A program made the position numbers and the translations under genes. The notes below the pieces were generated by a model that made no database searches, had not been told where the DNA came from, and was given only the letters and a program-made list of their open reading frames with translations. Shown one piece after another: positions 46,507-56,262 of a DNA stretch of 64,000 nt; positions within the stretch are counted from its first letter, which is position 1; every line of letters starts with the position of its first letter. The stretch covers positions 124,001-188,000 of the forward strand of contig CAZYXG010000001.1 of NCBI GenBank assembly GCA_964650885.1, written 5' to 3'. This stretch comes from JAPLFM01 sp964650885 (GTDB lineage Bacteria; Bacteroidota; Ignavibacteria; Kapaibacteriales; UBA2268).

Positions 46507-46896
46507 TTATTTTCCACCGCAGCCACAAGCGTGTGCATTGTTTGGATTGTTAAAAACGAAACCACTACCAGAGGGACCTTCTGTGTAATCTAAAGTTACT
46601 CCCATAATGTAGAAAATACTTTTGTTATCAACTACTAATTCCGTATCACGAACTTTAATTAGTTTATCGCCTTCTCCCACTTCCGAATCGAAGCCAAGAG
46701 AATAATTCATTCCAGAGCAACCGCCAGAGCGAGTGCTTAAACGAAGATAATATTCTGCTGGGATTTCATTAGCTTCTTTAATTTGTGAAATCATTTCGAT
46801 TGCACGAGCTGAAATAATAAAATCATCTTTTTCTACAGCACCAATAATACCAGTTGGAACATTTAATAATTCCACTTCTTCCATTACATCTAACAT
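46507..46896 (-). CDS. sufA: A-type Fe-S carrier protein (SufA/IscA/ErpA family)
   Basis: This 129-aa protein carries the three conserved cysteines of A-type carriers: Cys60 in RSGGCSGMNY, and Cys124 and Cys126 in the C-terminal CGCGG. It accepts [Fe-S] clusters from the SufBCD scaffold and passes them to apoproteins. An N-terminal extension of about 20 residues precedes the usual fold start (DFIISARAIEMI). It is the last gene of the suf operon, 29 bases after the oxidoreductase gene, and is followed by a strong terminator. Confidence 0.93.
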   Translation of the reverse strand: MLDVMEEVELLNVPTGIIGAVEKDDFIISARAIEMISQIKEANEIPAEYYLRLSTRSGGCSGMNYSLGFDSEVGEGDKLIKVRDTELVVDNKSIFYIMGVTLDYTEGPSGSGFVFNNPNNAHACGCGGK

Positions 46897-46925
46897 TTAA
46901 CACCTTTAAAAATTAAAATTAAAAA

Positions 46926-47993
46926 TTAATCATCATAATCAACAAGCACATCACTTGTAAGTGGGTGTGCTGTGCAAGTTAGTATATAGCCTTGCTCTAT
47001 TTCAGAATCTGTCAATGCGTCATAGTCATCCATTTTCACTTTGCCAGAAACCAATTTTGCTCGACAAGTCGAACAAGCTCCAATTTGGCAACTGAAAGGA
47101 GGATCTAATGAAGCACGCATACCAGCCACCAATATTGTTTCATCAGTTTCAATTGGTATTTCAGTTTCTTCGCCGTAAAGTCTTACTTTAATTGTATGAA
47201 TATCAGCATTACTAACTTCTTCATCTATTTTATCACTATCAAGTTTTTCAGCTGCCACAAAAGATTCATTATGAATTCTCTCTTTTGCTACACCCAAAAT
47301 ATTTAAAGTAGCGTTTGCAATATCCATCATTCCACGTGGACCGCAAATAAAGTAGTTTGCGAAAAGCAACTTGTTATTTATTTTATCTTGCAGTAGATTC
47401 TTTAAAAGAACTTCAGTAATTTTTTCTTGCTTTAACTCACTATTTATCGGCTGTGAGTAAATATTTATTAAGCTAAAGTTGGAATATTGTGATTGCAACA
47501 TTGCTAATTCTTTAGCAAAAATTACATTTTCCTCATTTCTATTACTGTAAATTAACAAAATTTCAGATTTTTTTTCAACAAATAATAATGATTTTAAAAT
47601 TGACATTAATGGAGTTATTCCACTTCCAGCTCCAATTAATACCACTTGTCTTTCATTTCGTTCGTAAGGTTCAATTGTGAAATGTCCCAATGGAGGCATC
47701 AAATCAACGATTTCACCTATTTTCAATTTGTTATTAATGTAGTTTGAAACAAAACCTTTTTCAACTTCTTTAACAGTTACTGCCAAGTCTTCATTTGCAA
47801 AAGGAGAAGAGCAAGCCGAATATGCTCTACGCTCATCACGCCCTTCGCTATTTATTCTAATTGTTAAGTACTGTCCAGATTTATAGTTAAAATTTGACTT
47901 AATATCATCGGGAATTTCAAAAACAAGTGTAACTGCTTTGCTTGTTTCTCTAATAATATTCTTAATTTTAACTTTGTAAAATTGTATTGTCAT
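46926..47993 (-). CDS. Ferredoxin-NAD(P)H reductase-type flavoprotein with 2Fe-2S domain (PaaE-like)
   Basis: This 355-aa protein has an N-terminal FAD-binding barrel (RRAYSACSSP binding motif), an NAD(P)-binding domain (VLIGAGSGITPLMSIL), and a C-terminal plant-type [2Fe-2S] ferredoxin domain. The cluster cysteines are CQIGACSTC with the fourth in ILTCTAHP. This layout is the phenylacetyl-CoA epoxygenase reductase (PaaE)/HmpX-like family, which shuttles electrons from NAD(P)H to an oxygenase or another Fe-S protein. No paa oxygenase genes are present. Lying between sufT and sufA, it could supply electrons for cluster assembly, which is an inference from position only. Confidence 0.85.
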   Translation of the reverse strand: MTIQFYKVKIKNIIRETSKAVTLVFEIPDDIKSNFNYKSGQYLTIRINSEGRDERRAYSACSSPFANEDLAVTVKEVEKGFVSNYINNKLKIGEIVDLMPPLGHFTIEPYERNERQVVLIGAGSGITPLMSILKSLLFVEKKSEILLIYSNRNEENVIFAKELAMLQSQYSNFSLINIYSQPINSELKQEKITEVLLKNLLQDKINNKLLFANYFICGPRGMMDIANATLNILGVAKERIHNESFVAAEKLDSDKIDEEVSNADIHTIKVRLYGEETEIPIETDETILVAGMRASLDPPFSCQIGACSTCRAKLVSGKVKMDDYDALTDSEIEQGYILTCTAHPLTSDVLVDYDD

Positions 47994-48026
47994 TCTAAAG
48001 TTTGTATTTTTCAGTTTAATAAATTC

Positions 48027-48404
48027 TTAAAGCATACCAAGTTCAAATTTAGCTGCCTCTGTCATTCTGCTCATTTCCCAAGGTGGATCGAATGTAAGAA
48101 TTGCTTTTGCATCCTTCACTTCAGGAATTTCTTTCACTTTCGCTTCCACAGTAGGAGGTATTCCACCTGCTTCTGGGCAATTAGGAGCAGTAAGAGTCAT
48201 AAGAATAACCACTTCCCTAGAGCTTGTAATATTTATATCGTAAATCAATCCAAGTTCATAGATATTAACAGGAATTTCTGGATCGAATACTTCCTTAATT
48301 TTATCCAATACTTTCACTTCCAACGCAATAAGCTCTGCTTTGTCGGCTGGAGGTAGAGTTACATCAACTTGATTGACTTCTAATAATTCTTCTGTTTCTG
48401 TCAT
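48027..48404 (-). CDS. sufT: MIP18/DUF59-family Fe-S maturation factor (SufT)
   Basis: From the ATG at 48404 (MTETEELLEVNQ) this is a 125-aa DUF59 protein. The motif DPEIPVNIYELGLIYDI is the family core, and the TLTAPNCPEAGG segment holds the conserved cysteine. SufT/MIP18 proteins help mature Fe-S enzymes, mainly under high Fe-S demand. The frame extends upstream to 48455, but those 17 residues lie inside sufU and are probably not used; 10 bases separate the two genes from the chosen start. It fits the usual sufBCDSU-T order. Confidence 0.92.
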   Translation of the reverse strand: MTETEELLEVNQVDVTLPPADKAELIALEVKVLDKIKEVFDPEIPVNIYELGLIYDINITSSREVVILMTLTAPNCPEAGGIPPTVEAKVKEIPEVKDAKAILTFDPPWEMSRMTEAAKFELGML

Positions 48405-48414
48405 ATTATTCTGA

Positions 48415-48867
48415 TTATTCCGTGCAAACTTGTGAATCTTTATTTTCCAAGGCACTAATTAATGTCCGCCAAGCTAAACTAGCACATTTCACTCTTGCCG
48501 GGAATTCTCTTACTCCAGCAAAAACAGCAAGTTTGCCCAATTCTTCTAAGTCTAATTCAACATCTTTTTTGCTTGTTACCACAAAATGAAATTTATCATA
48601 GATACTTTTCACTTCATCAATAGATTTATCTTTTGCCAAAGTAGTCATTATAGAAGCTGATGCTTTAGATATAGCACAGCCACTACCATCAAACTTTATG
48701 TCGTTAATTTGATTAGAATCTAAATTTATCGTAATTTCTAAATGATCTCCACATAATGGGTTTCTACCCTCTGCATGATTTGTGCATGGCGATAAAACTC
48801 CAAAATTTCTTGGATTCTTATTGTGATCTAAGATTACTTCTTGATATAATTGTTGAAGTTCATTCAT
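48415..48867 (-). CDS. sufU: Zinc-dependent sulfurtransferase SufU
   Basis: This 150-aa protein is IscU-like but of the SufU type, which takes persulfide sulfur from SufS. The zinc ligands Cys39, Asp41, Cys64 and Cys128 are present (LCGDHLE, GSGCAISKAS, RVKCASLAW), at spacings typical of the Bacillus subtilis protein. The stop-start junction with sufS leaves no bases (48867/48868). SufU here takes the place of SufE, no gene for which is in the operon. Confidence 0.95.
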   Translation of the reverse strand: MNELQQLYQEVILDHNKNPRNFGVLSPCTNHAEGRNPLCGDHLEITINLDSNQINDIKFDGSGCAISKASASIMTTLAKDKSIDEVKSIYDKFHFVVTSKKDVELDLEELGKLAVFAGVREFPARVKCASLAWRTLISALENKDSQVCTE

Positions 48868-50106
48868 TTAGTTAAACATTTTAATTGCTTTATTTATGGA
48901 TTCACAAAGAACAAGTATTTCTTCCTTTGTGTTATAAAATGATATTGACGCTCTAGTAGTTGCTGGTATTTTAAAACATCTCATCAATGGCTCTGTGCAA
49001 TGGTGTCCTGTTCTAACAGCAACTCCATCCATATCCAGCATTGTACCCATATCGTGGGGATGAATTGATTTATGAACAAATGAACAAGCACTTGACTTCT
49101 CTAAAGCATTTCCAATAAATCGCAATCCATCAATTTTGGCTAATTCTAATCGAAGGAATTCATAAAGCTCATCTTCATATTTCTTGATTTTGTCAATTCC
49201 AATTGATGTAAGATAATCAATTGCTGCACCTAATCCAATAACACCTTCAATATTTTGAGTGCCTGCTTCAAATTTGAATGGAACTTCATTGAAAAATGTT
49301 TCATCAAAACTCACAGATAAAATCATATCCCCACCAGTTTGATAAGGCGGCATAGCATTTAATAAATCCATTTTGCCCCAAAGCACTCCAACTCCTGTTG
49401 GTGCATAGAGCTTATGACCTGAAAAAACTAGGAAATCACATCCAATATCTTGAACATCTATAGGCAAATGTTGGATAGATTGAGCTGCATCAATTATAAC
49501 CAATGATCCATAACTTTTTGCTATTTTAGTTATTTCTTTAATTGGATTTATAGTACCTAATGTATTTGAAACATGAACTAAAGAAACTATTTTTGTTTCT
49601 TCAGAAATTAAAGTTTCAAATTCATCCAACATCAAATCACCATTTTCATCGATTGGTGTTATTAACAAATGAATACCAATTTCTTTTTCAAGTATTTGCC
49701 AAGGAACAATATTAGCGTGATGCTCCATTTGTGAAATTATAACTTCATCGCCAGCTTTTAAATATTGTTTGCCTAATGAATAAGCCAATAAATTCAATGA
49801 ATCAGTAGCACCTTTGGTGAAAATTATTTCTTCCGACATCGGTGCATTGATAAATTTCTGTACTTTTGTTCGTACATCTTCATATTCTTCCGATGCTATT
49901 TGACTTAGTAAATGCACTCCTCTATGAATATTGCTATTATAAGAAGTATAATACTCGACTATTTTGTCAATTACAGCTTGGGGTTTTTGAGTAGTAGATG
50001 CATTATCCAAATAAACAAGAGGTTTACTATGCACAATAGTTTTTAAAATCGGAAAATCGTTTCTAATTTTATCAATGTCAAATTTATTTAATAATTGTTT
50101 TGTCAT
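48868..50106 (-). CDS. sufS: Cysteine desulfurase SufS
   Basis: This 412-aa PLP enzyme makes persulfide from cysteine. Motifs are the PLP lysine in SGHKLYAPTGVG, the cofactor His in SQMEHHANIVPW, Asp in IIDAAQSIQH, and the catalytic loop Cys in RTGHHCTEPLMRCF. It is the group II (SufS) type with a short loop, so it depends on SufU for activity. The ATG shares TAATG with the sufD stop (50106). A second, divergent enzyme of the same superfamily is encoded at 2483-3877. Confidence 0.96.
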   Translation of the reverse strand: MTKQLLNKFDIDKIRNDFPILKTIVHSKPLVYLDNASTTQKPQAVIDKIVEYYTSYNSNIHRGVHLLSQIASEEYEDVRTKVQKFINAPMSEEIIFTKGATDSLNLLAYSLGKQYLKAGDEVIISQMEHHANIVPWQILEKEIGIHLLITPIDENGDLMLDEFETLISEETKIVSLVHVSNTLGTINPIKEITKIAKSYGSLVIIDAAQSIQHLPIDVQDIGCDFLVFSGHKLYAPTGVGVLWGKMDLLNAMPPYQTGGDMILSVSFDETFFNEVPFKFEAGTQNIEGVIGLGAAIDYLTSIGIDKIKKYEDELYEFLRLELAKIDGLRFIGNALEKSSACSFVHKSIHPHDMGTMLDMDGVAVRTGHHCTEPLMRCFKIPATTRASISFYNTKEEILVLCESINKAIKMFN

Positions 50107-51416
50107 TATTTTACTAACAGCTCAGATACTTGTATTTCTAATGTTTCACGTAATATCGGTATTTCTATTTTTGACAAAATATCACCAGCATAAGCATTTA
50201 AAAGCATAGTGCGAGCTAACACTTCTGAAATTCCACGTGTTTTCAAATAAAATAATGCGTCTTCATCTAGTTTGCCAGTGCTTGCACCGTGACTACATTT
50301 CACATCGTCAGCATAAATTTCTAATTCTGGTTTTGTATTAACTTTTGCTGTGTCAGAAAGCAGAATAGTCTTACTGGATTGGTAAGCATTTGTTTTTTGA
50401 GCATCTCTTTTAACTAAGATTTTGCCATTGAAAACTGAAACTGAATCGCCATCTAACACACCTTTATAGATTTCATTGCTTGTGCAATTTGGTACATTAT
50501 GATTAATCTTTGTGTGATTATCTATGTAATTCTTTCCATCAACTATATACAAACCTATTAAATCTGCGTGAGAAAACTCACCATTCAAACTGATATGAAC
50601 ATCGTTTCTTGTGAATTTCTCATTCAAGCATATTGTGTAGTTCGAATAAACTGCACCAGTTTGGACATAAGCATTTATTACACTAAATTTATGGCTAGCT
50701 AAATTATCATTTTGAATTAAATAATGTGATAAAGTCGCTTTCTCATCTACATAAATCTCATAAGAGTAATTTTGTATTTTATTTGAATCATTAACAGATT
50801 TATACTGTGTGATGATTTTAGCGTTAGAATCTTTATTGGCAAATATGAACAACTTGTTGTTCACTAAATAATCTGCATCATCTTTTGTATTCAAATGATT
50901 AATAATTACTGGATACTCAAGTAATTTACCTTTAACTATTTCTAAAACCACTGAATCTTGAGAGAAAGAATTAACAATATTTAAAGCAAAATGATTCATT
51001 TCAAAACTTTCTTTAAACTTTGCAATGAAAGTTGAATCAGCAATAATTGTATTTTTCAAACTGCTTATTTTGATTTTATCACTTTCTCTAATGATAGAAA
51101 GTTCTTGAGAGAAAAAACCATCAACATAAGTTAGTGTATTTGCAAGTTCTTCTGTATAGAGTCCTTTGAATTCATTTATATCAAGTGTTTCTGGATTCGG
51201 AGTAAACTTGATTTTGAAATCAACTTTGTTTAAAAATCCAAGATTGGTATATTTCCAATCTTCAGAGCGAAGAGTGGGAATACCATTTGAAGCAAACTTT
51301 TCGTGTGCAGCTTTCTGAAATGCAAACAATGGAGAGTTCTTCTGTCCATTAAGTGAAGCTTCATATACTTCAAAGTTTGTGTTTATTCTGCTAAAAAAAT
51401 TAATTTTGTTTTCCAT
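50106..51416 (-). CDS. sufD: Fe-S scaffold protein SufD
   Basis: This 436-aa protein is SufD, which pairs with SufB and SufC2 in the scaffold complex that assembles clusters. The typical N-terminal helical region (EDWKYTNLGFL) is followed by a right-handed beta-helix and the C-terminal motif VKCSHGASTGKLDEDALFYL near 372. The central beta-helix is more divergent than in SufB, as usual for SufD. It starts 15 bases after sufC and overlaps the sufS start by one base. Confidence 0.95.
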   Translation of the reverse strand: MENKINFFSRINTNFEVYEASLNGQKNSPLFAFQKAAHEKFASNGIPTLRSEDWKYTNLGFLNKVDFKIKFTPNPETLDINEFKGLYTEELANTLTYVDGFFSQELSIIRESDKIKISSLKNTIIADSTFIAKFKESFEMNHFALNIVNSFSQDSVVLEIVKGKLLEYPVIINHLNTKDDADYLVNNKLFIFANKDSNAKIITQYKSVNDSNKIQNYSYEIYVDEKATLSHYLIQNDNLASHKFSVINAYVQTGAVYSNYTICLNEKFTRNDVHISLNGEFSHADLIGLYIVDGKNYIDNHTKINHNVPNCTSNEIYKGVLDGDSVSVFNGKILVKRDAQKTNAYQSSKTILLSDTAKVNTKPELEIYADDVKCSHGASTGKLDEDALFYLKTRGISEVLARTMLLNAYAGDILSKIEIPILRETLEIQVSELLVK

Positions 51417-51431
51417 TTTCTATTGTTTTAT

Positions 51432-52172
51432 TTAATTCTTAATCCAATCATAACCTTTTTCTTCTAGCTCAAGAGCAAGCTCTTTAGTTCCTGATTTCAC
51501 AATCTTGCCATCGTATAAAACGTGAACAAAATCAGGTATGATATAATCTAAGAGTCTTTGGTAGTGAGTTATGATAATAAAAGCATTCTGATCATTCTTT
51601 AGTTTATTCACACCATTTGCAACTACTTTCAATGCATCAATGTCAAGCCCAGAGTCTGTCTCGTCCAATATTGACAACTTAGGTTCAAGCATGGCCATTT
51701 GGAATACTTCATTACGTTTTTTCTCTCCACCAGAAAAACCTTCGTTGACAGAGCGAGAAAGAAAACTACTTTCAATTTCAACTAATGAAGCTTTCTCTTT
51801 CATTAATTTCAAAAAGTCCATAGCATCTAAAGGTTCTTTATTTTGTGCTTTTCTAATTTCATTGACTGAAGCTTTCATAAAGTTTGCATTTGAAACTCCA
51901 GGAATTTCAACTGGATATTGAAAAGCCAAGAAAACACCTTTTCTAGCTCTATCTTCTGGTTCTAATTCCAAAAGTTCTTCACCCTCAAGCAAAACGCTAC
52001 CTTCAGTAACATTATAATCTTCTTTGCCAGCCAAAACAGAAGCCAAAGTGCTTTTGCCAGCTCCATTTGGTCCCATTATAGCGTGTATTTCACCAGGTTT
52101 AACTTCTAAGTTTAGCCCTTTTAATATTTCATTGCCATCAATTGAGGCATGTAAGTTTGTTATTTTTAACAT
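51432..52172 (-). CDS. sufC: Suf ATPase SufC
   Basis: This 246-aa ABC ATPase drives conformational change of SufB/SufD. Walker A is GPNGAGKS (about 34-41), the Q-loop region is AFQYPVEIPGV, and the Suf-specific signature reads SGGEKKRNE in place of LSGGQ. Walker B is LSILDETDSGLD, and the switch His is in ITHYQRLLDYI. It lies 18 bases after the stop of the polytopic protein gene that separates it from sufB. Confidence 0.97.
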   Translation of the reverse strand: MLKITNLHASIDGNEILKGLNLEVKPGEIHAIMGPNGAGKSTLASVLAGKEDYNVTEGSVLLEGEELLELEPEDRARKGVFLAFQYPVEIPGVSNANFMKASVNEIRKAQNKEPLDAMDFLKLMKEKASLVEIESSFLSRSVNEGFSGGEKKRNEVFQMAMLEPKLSILDETDSGLDIDALKVVANGVNKLKNDQNAFIIITHYQRLLDYIIPDFVHVLYDGKIVKSGTKELALELEEKGYDWIKN

Positions 52173-52190
52173 TTCTTTTCTTTGCGTTTA

Positions 52191-53672
52191 TTAATTTCTA
52201 AATTTATAAATTGAAGTTTTATACTCTTTAAAATGAATTTTCTCCATAGTTCCCGAAACAACTAATGGATTGATCTGCTTATTCTTTAATGATGTATCTG
52301 AAAATACAAAAAATGGATTGATGCCAGTTTCTTTTAATTTTCTAATTTCAACGGTATCACTAAAATCAAAATACGAATCCATAATGAATCTAATTGGTTT
52401 ATTTATATACAGTTGCAATAAATAATTGTCAAATTCACTATAATAATGAGTTGCTATTGCTAAATCTTTATTTTGCATAATATTACTACTAATATTCTTT
52501 TCTAAAGGTAAATTAATTGGTAATTTATGTAAAGCTTTAGTTTGGTTATAAGTAAATAATATTGAAATTAAGAATATTAGACCAAACAAGGATTTACTAT
52601 ATTTAATTGTAATCAATTTATCCATCACGAATATAAAACAAACGAAAAGAGTTACTATTGAAGGAAACATTAATCTTGGTCCTAATTCGTTAAAGTCCGA
52701 AATCATAGAAAGAAAAATAATCCCACCAAAGTTCACTATAAATGCTAAATAAAGACCTAAGTAAGTATTTTTAGTTAATGATAACTTTTTATATATTATA
52801 GGGAGTAAAGTTAAGAGCATAAAAAAAACAAAAGAAATTATAACTACTATTGGTAAATACTTGTTCATTACTCCAAGTTTACTCAAAAAACTATCAAATA
52901 CATTAAAGTCAATTGACTTCCCTACTTTGTGACTATAAGTTGTATATCCGTATAAATAATTATTTCTAGCGAACCATACAATTATTGGAATTGTGCCACT
53001 AAAAGCAAAAAGTAAAGCAAGTTTAATTTTCATTTTGCTAGTCAATTCTTTATTATTCAATAAAAATATTAGTACAAATCCTAAAGAAAAGACACCAATA
53101 TATTTAAAACTACTTCCCAATAATAACGAAATAGCCAAATAATAGAAATCTCTATTATTGCTATTCTTGTTTGACATTTTCAAAGAGTAATACAAGCTTG
53201 CAAATATAGTTACTACAAGAGGTAGCTCTGCATAAAATGAATAAAGACCTTTGCTTGTCATCGGAAAAAATGCAATTAATAATACTCCAGAAAGTATAGA
53301 ATAACTTTTTAATTCCAATATTTCAAATAACTTAAATAGATAGTAAAAGAAAAGAACTAAAAATATAGATTGCAAAACAAAAGCTGCAATCAATGGTTCA
53401 TTTACTATTTTCAAAATTGGACTTAAAAGCAATGGCAAGCCAGGTGCACAATCAGTGAATGCTTCTTCAATAGGCAATAATGTCATTGAAGGCCAATTTG
53501 TAATATTTATAAATTTACCAGTTGATGCAAAATGATTAGTAGTTGAGATATAAGAAGCTGAATCTGGCGTAATATTTAATATTGCAGCCCAGCAGTATAT
53601 CTTAAAAAAGATTACCGAAATAATAGAAATGATTAATACATTTTTATTGATTTCAATATTTCTAACCAACAC
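52191..53672 (-). CDS. Polytopic membrane protein, GT-C (GT39-like) glycosyltransferase-type
   Basis: This 493-aa protein has about eleven membrane helices. The first periplasmic loop begins TPDSASYISTTNHF, with an acidic residue after the first helix, as in GT-C enzymes (ArnT/PMT/GT39) that use polyprenyl-linked sugars. A soluble C-terminal region follows the last helix. This is a weak family call based on layout. The frame opens with GTG at 53672, overlapping the end of sufB by 11 bases; no nearby ATG exists. Its position between sufB and sufC inside the suf operon is unexpected. The polytopic architecture and overlap argue it is real and co-translated. Confidence 0.7.
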   Translation of the reverse strand: MLVRNIEINKNVLIISIISVIFFKIYCWAAILNITPDSASYISTTNHFASTGKFINITNWPSMTLLPIEEAFTDCAPGLPLLLSPILKIVNEPLIAAFVLQSIFLVLFFYYLFKLFEILELKSYSILSGVLLIAFFPMTSKGLYSFYAELPLVVTIFASLYYSLKMSNKNSNNRDFYYLAISLLLGSSFKYIGVFSLGFVLIFLLNNKELTSKMKIKLALLFAFSGTIPIIVWFARNNYLYGYTTYSHKVGKSIDFNVFDSFLSKLGVMNKYLPIVVIISFVFFMLLTLLPIIYKKLSLTKNTYLGLYLAFIVNFGGIIFLSMISDFNELGPRLMFPSIVTLFVCFIFVMDKLITIKYSKSLFGLIFLISILFTYNQTKALHKLPINLPLEKNISSNIMQNKDLAIATHYYSEFDNYLLQLYINKPIRFIMDSYFDFSDTVEIRKLKETGINPFFVFSDTSLKNKQINPLVVSGTMEKIHFKEYKTSIYKFRN

Positions 53673-55113
53673 TACCTTCCAAACTTATAGCAAGAAGCTT
53701 TTGTGCCTCAACAGCAAATTCCATAGGCAACTGATTCAACACTTCCTTTGCATAACCATTTACAATTAAAGCCATAGCATCTTCAGTACTCATTCCACGC
53801 TGTTTGCAATAAAACAAAATATCTTCAGAAACTTTACTTGTTGTAGCTTCATGCTCTACCACTGAGTCTTTATTTGAAATTTCAATATAAGGAAAAGTAT
53901 GGGCCCCGCATTTGTCGCCAAGCAATAAAGAATCACATTGAGAGAAGTTCCTAGCATTAACTGCTTTCTTACCTATATTTACTAACCCACGATAGCTGTT
54001 ATTGCTAAAGCCAGCAGAAATACCTTTAGAAATAATTTTACTTCTTGTATTTTTACCTATATGAATCATTTTCGAGCCAGTATCTGCTTGCTGATGATTA
54101 TTAGTAACTGCAACAGAATAAAATTCACCGATTGAGTTATCGCCTTTTAAAACACAACTTGGATACTTCCAAGTGATTGAAGAACCAGTTTCAACTTGTG
54201 TCCAAGAAATTTTAGAGTTATTACCTTCGCAAATACCACGTTTAGTTACAAAGTTGTAAATACCACCTTTACCATTTTTATCACCTGGATACCAATTTTG
54301 AACAGTTGAGTATTTCACTTCAGCATTTTCATGAGCTACTATTTCCACCACAGCTGCGTGTAATTGATTTTCATCTCTCATTGGAGCTGTACATCCCTCA
54401 AGATAGCTTACATAGGAATTATCATCTGCAATAATTAATGTACGTTCAAACTGCCCTGTTGATGCAGCATTTATACGGAAATATGTAGATAATTCCATTG
54501 GACAGCGAACACCTTTGGGAATATAGCAAAAAGAACCATCACTGTAGACAGCAGAGTTCAAAGCTGCGAAATAATTATCAGTATATGGGACTACAGAACC
54601 TAAATACTTTTTAACTAAATCAGGATGCTCTTGCACTGCTTCGCTCATTGGACAAAACACAATTCCCTTTTCAGCTAAAGTTTCTTTAAATGTAGTCGCA
54701 ACTGAAACAGAATCAATTACAGCATCAATTGCAATTGGAATACCTGATATTCTTTTCTGCTCATTCAATGAAATTCCAAGTTTTTCAAACGTAGCAAGCA
54801 ATTCTGGATCTACTTCGTCCAAACTATTGATAGTAGCTTTTTGCTTTGGAGCTGCATAGTAATAATGATCTTGATAATTAATTGCTGGGAATTCAACTTT
54901 TGCCCAACTTGGTTCTTTCAAAGTTAACCAGTGTTTATAAGCTTTAAGTCTCCATTCCAACATAAACTCAGGTTCATTTTTCTTTGCAGAAATAAATCTT
55001 ACTGTGTCTTCGCTTAGACCTTTTGGTGCAAACTCTTGTTCAATGTCAGTAACGAATCCGTATTTATAATCGGAGCCAGTTACTTCTTCTATTATTTCTA
55101 AACTTTCACTCAT
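53662..55113 (-). CDS. sufB: Fe-S scaffold protein SufB
   Basis: This 483-aa protein is the main Suf scaffold that builds the cluster. Conserved segments include GVRCPMELSTYFRIN, SYLEGCTAP, VEIVAHENAEVKYSTVQNW, the beta-helix core, and the C-terminal VVEHEATTSKVSEDILFYCKQRG (quoted in parts: HEATTSKV and LFYCKQRG) with the conserved Cys. SufB binds a nascent cluster with SufC and SufD. Its ATG overlaps the GT4 stop as ATGA (55110-55113), and its end overlaps the membrane protein gene by 11 bases, so both neighbours are coupled to it. Confidence 0.97.
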   Translation of the reverse strand: MSESLEIIEEVTGSDYKYGFVTDIEQEFAPKGLSEDTVRFISAKKNEPEFMLEWRLKAYKHWLTLKEPSWAKVEFPAINYQDHYYYAAPKQKATINSLDEVDPELLATFEKLGISLNEQKRISGIPIAIDAVIDSVSVATTFKETLAEKGIVFCPMSEAVQEHPDLVKKYLGSVVPYTDNYFAALNSAVYSDGSFCYIPKGVRCPMELSTYFRINAASTGQFERTLIIADDNSYVSYLEGCTAPMRDENQLHAAVVEIVAHENAEVKYSTVQNWYPGDKNGKGGIYNFVTKRGICEGNNSKISWTQVETGSSITWKYPSCVLKGDNSIGEFYSVAVTNNHQQADTGSKMIHIGKNTRSKIISKGISAGFSNNSYRGLVNIGKKAVNARNFSQCDSLLLGDKCGAHTFPYIEISNKDSVVEHEATTSKVSEDILFYCKQRGMSTEDAMALIVNGYAKEVLNQLPMEFAVEAQKLLAISLEGSVG

Positions 55114-56261
55114 TTATTTTCTATTTCTTGTTTAATAATTTGCAATAATTTTTCTACGCTATTTTTCCAGTTCAGTCGTTTTTCGTATTCATCAAAAGAA
55201 CTTTTACATAGTTCTTTGTATTGTGTTAGGTCGGAAGTAATTTCAATTATTTTACTTAAAATCACTTCATCTTTTTCATCAAGTTCAAACTTATAACCAT
55301 TTTTTCCGTCAAATACAACTGAAGGAATTCCACCAACATTACTTGTTATTGAAGGCAACCCATGAGCAGATGCTTCGGCGAAAACCAAACCAAATGCTTC
55401 GAACAATGAAGGAACAAAAAGCAATGTTGAGTCATAAAGATATTGCTCTATCTTTTGCATTCCTTCTTCTGTGCCTTTGGAAATAAAACCAATTACATTA
55501 GTAAAGCTTTTGTACTTATTATCTATATTAGGATTGCAACCAACTACATTCAACTCAATGTCGAATCCTTTTTGTTTCAAAAGATAAAGCACTCTAAGTA
55601 CTCTATCCAATCCTTTTCTTTCAGCTTCTACTGCTAAAAACAAAAACTTCAACTTATTTAACGACTTCGATTCAATATTGCTATAAACTTCTTCTTTAAT
55701 AGGTATATAATTTAAATTTGCACCAAATGGTAATTCTACAAATTGTGAGGAATCTATCTTGTAATCATTCTTTAAAGATTCTGTTGCCCAAGAGGAAGAC
55801 ATAAAAACTTTACTAGCATTCCTAAAAGCAAAAGTTTCAAAATCATTTAATCTTTTTTGAACTTTGCTATTCATTGCTGAATACCACGGATAGGACTGAG
55901 TTAAATTTTCAAATGTAGCATCGGACCAAATAAAAACTGGCACATCAGTCTTTAATGCTACTACGGGTAAACTTCCAGCTGATACAATTATATCTGGTTT
56001 ATTGATTTTTATAAAATTATTAACTTGTTTAGCAAATCCATTAAAAGCCAATGGGTTTCTAAATACTTCGTATTTACTTTTAAATATAAAAATTACTATA
56101 ATTTTTATTAGGTATTGAATAATCTTATAATTTATTTTCAGTCCACCCATTGCAATTGTATCTTTGTTCAGTTCAGAGATTGATTTAAACATAAAGTAAT
56201 TAGTGCCAGACCAAGACTTTACATTCAAATGACTATCCAATGATATAAAAGCTATTTTCAA
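55110..56261 (-). CDS. GT4-type glycosyltransferase
   Basis: This 383-aa protein is a GT-B fold glycosyltransferase of family 4. It has an N-terminal acceptor domain (MKIAFISLDSHL start), a central linker, and the C-terminal NDP-sugar site LFVPSLFEAFGLVFAEASAHG with the E-x7-E pair. It would add a sugar from a nucleotide donor to a lipid, protein or glycan; the acceptor is unknown. The frame starts with TTG at 56261, 1 base after the rrf2 stop. It stands between the regulator and sufB, so it must be transcribed as part of the suf operon unless there is a local promoter. Confidence 0.85.
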   Translation of the reverse strand: MKIAFISLDSHLNVKSWSGTNYFMFKSISELNKDTIAMGGLKINYKIIQYLIKIIVIFIFKSKYEVFRNPLAFNGFAKQVNNFIKINKPDIIVSAGSLPVVALKTDVPVFIWSDATFENLTQSYPWYSAMNSKVQKRLNDFETFAFRNASKVFMSSSWATESLKNDYKIDSSQFVELPFGANLNYIPIKEEVYSNIESKSLNKLKFLFLAVEAERKGLDRVLRVLYLLKQKGFDIELNVVGCNPNIDNKYKSFTNVIGFISKGTEEGMQKIEQYLYDSTLLFVPSLFEAFGLVFAEASAHGLPSITSNVGGIPSVVFDGKNGYKFELDEKDEVILSKIIEITSDLTQYKELCKSSFDEYEKRLNWKNSVEKLLQIIKQEIENK

Positions 56262-56262
56262 A

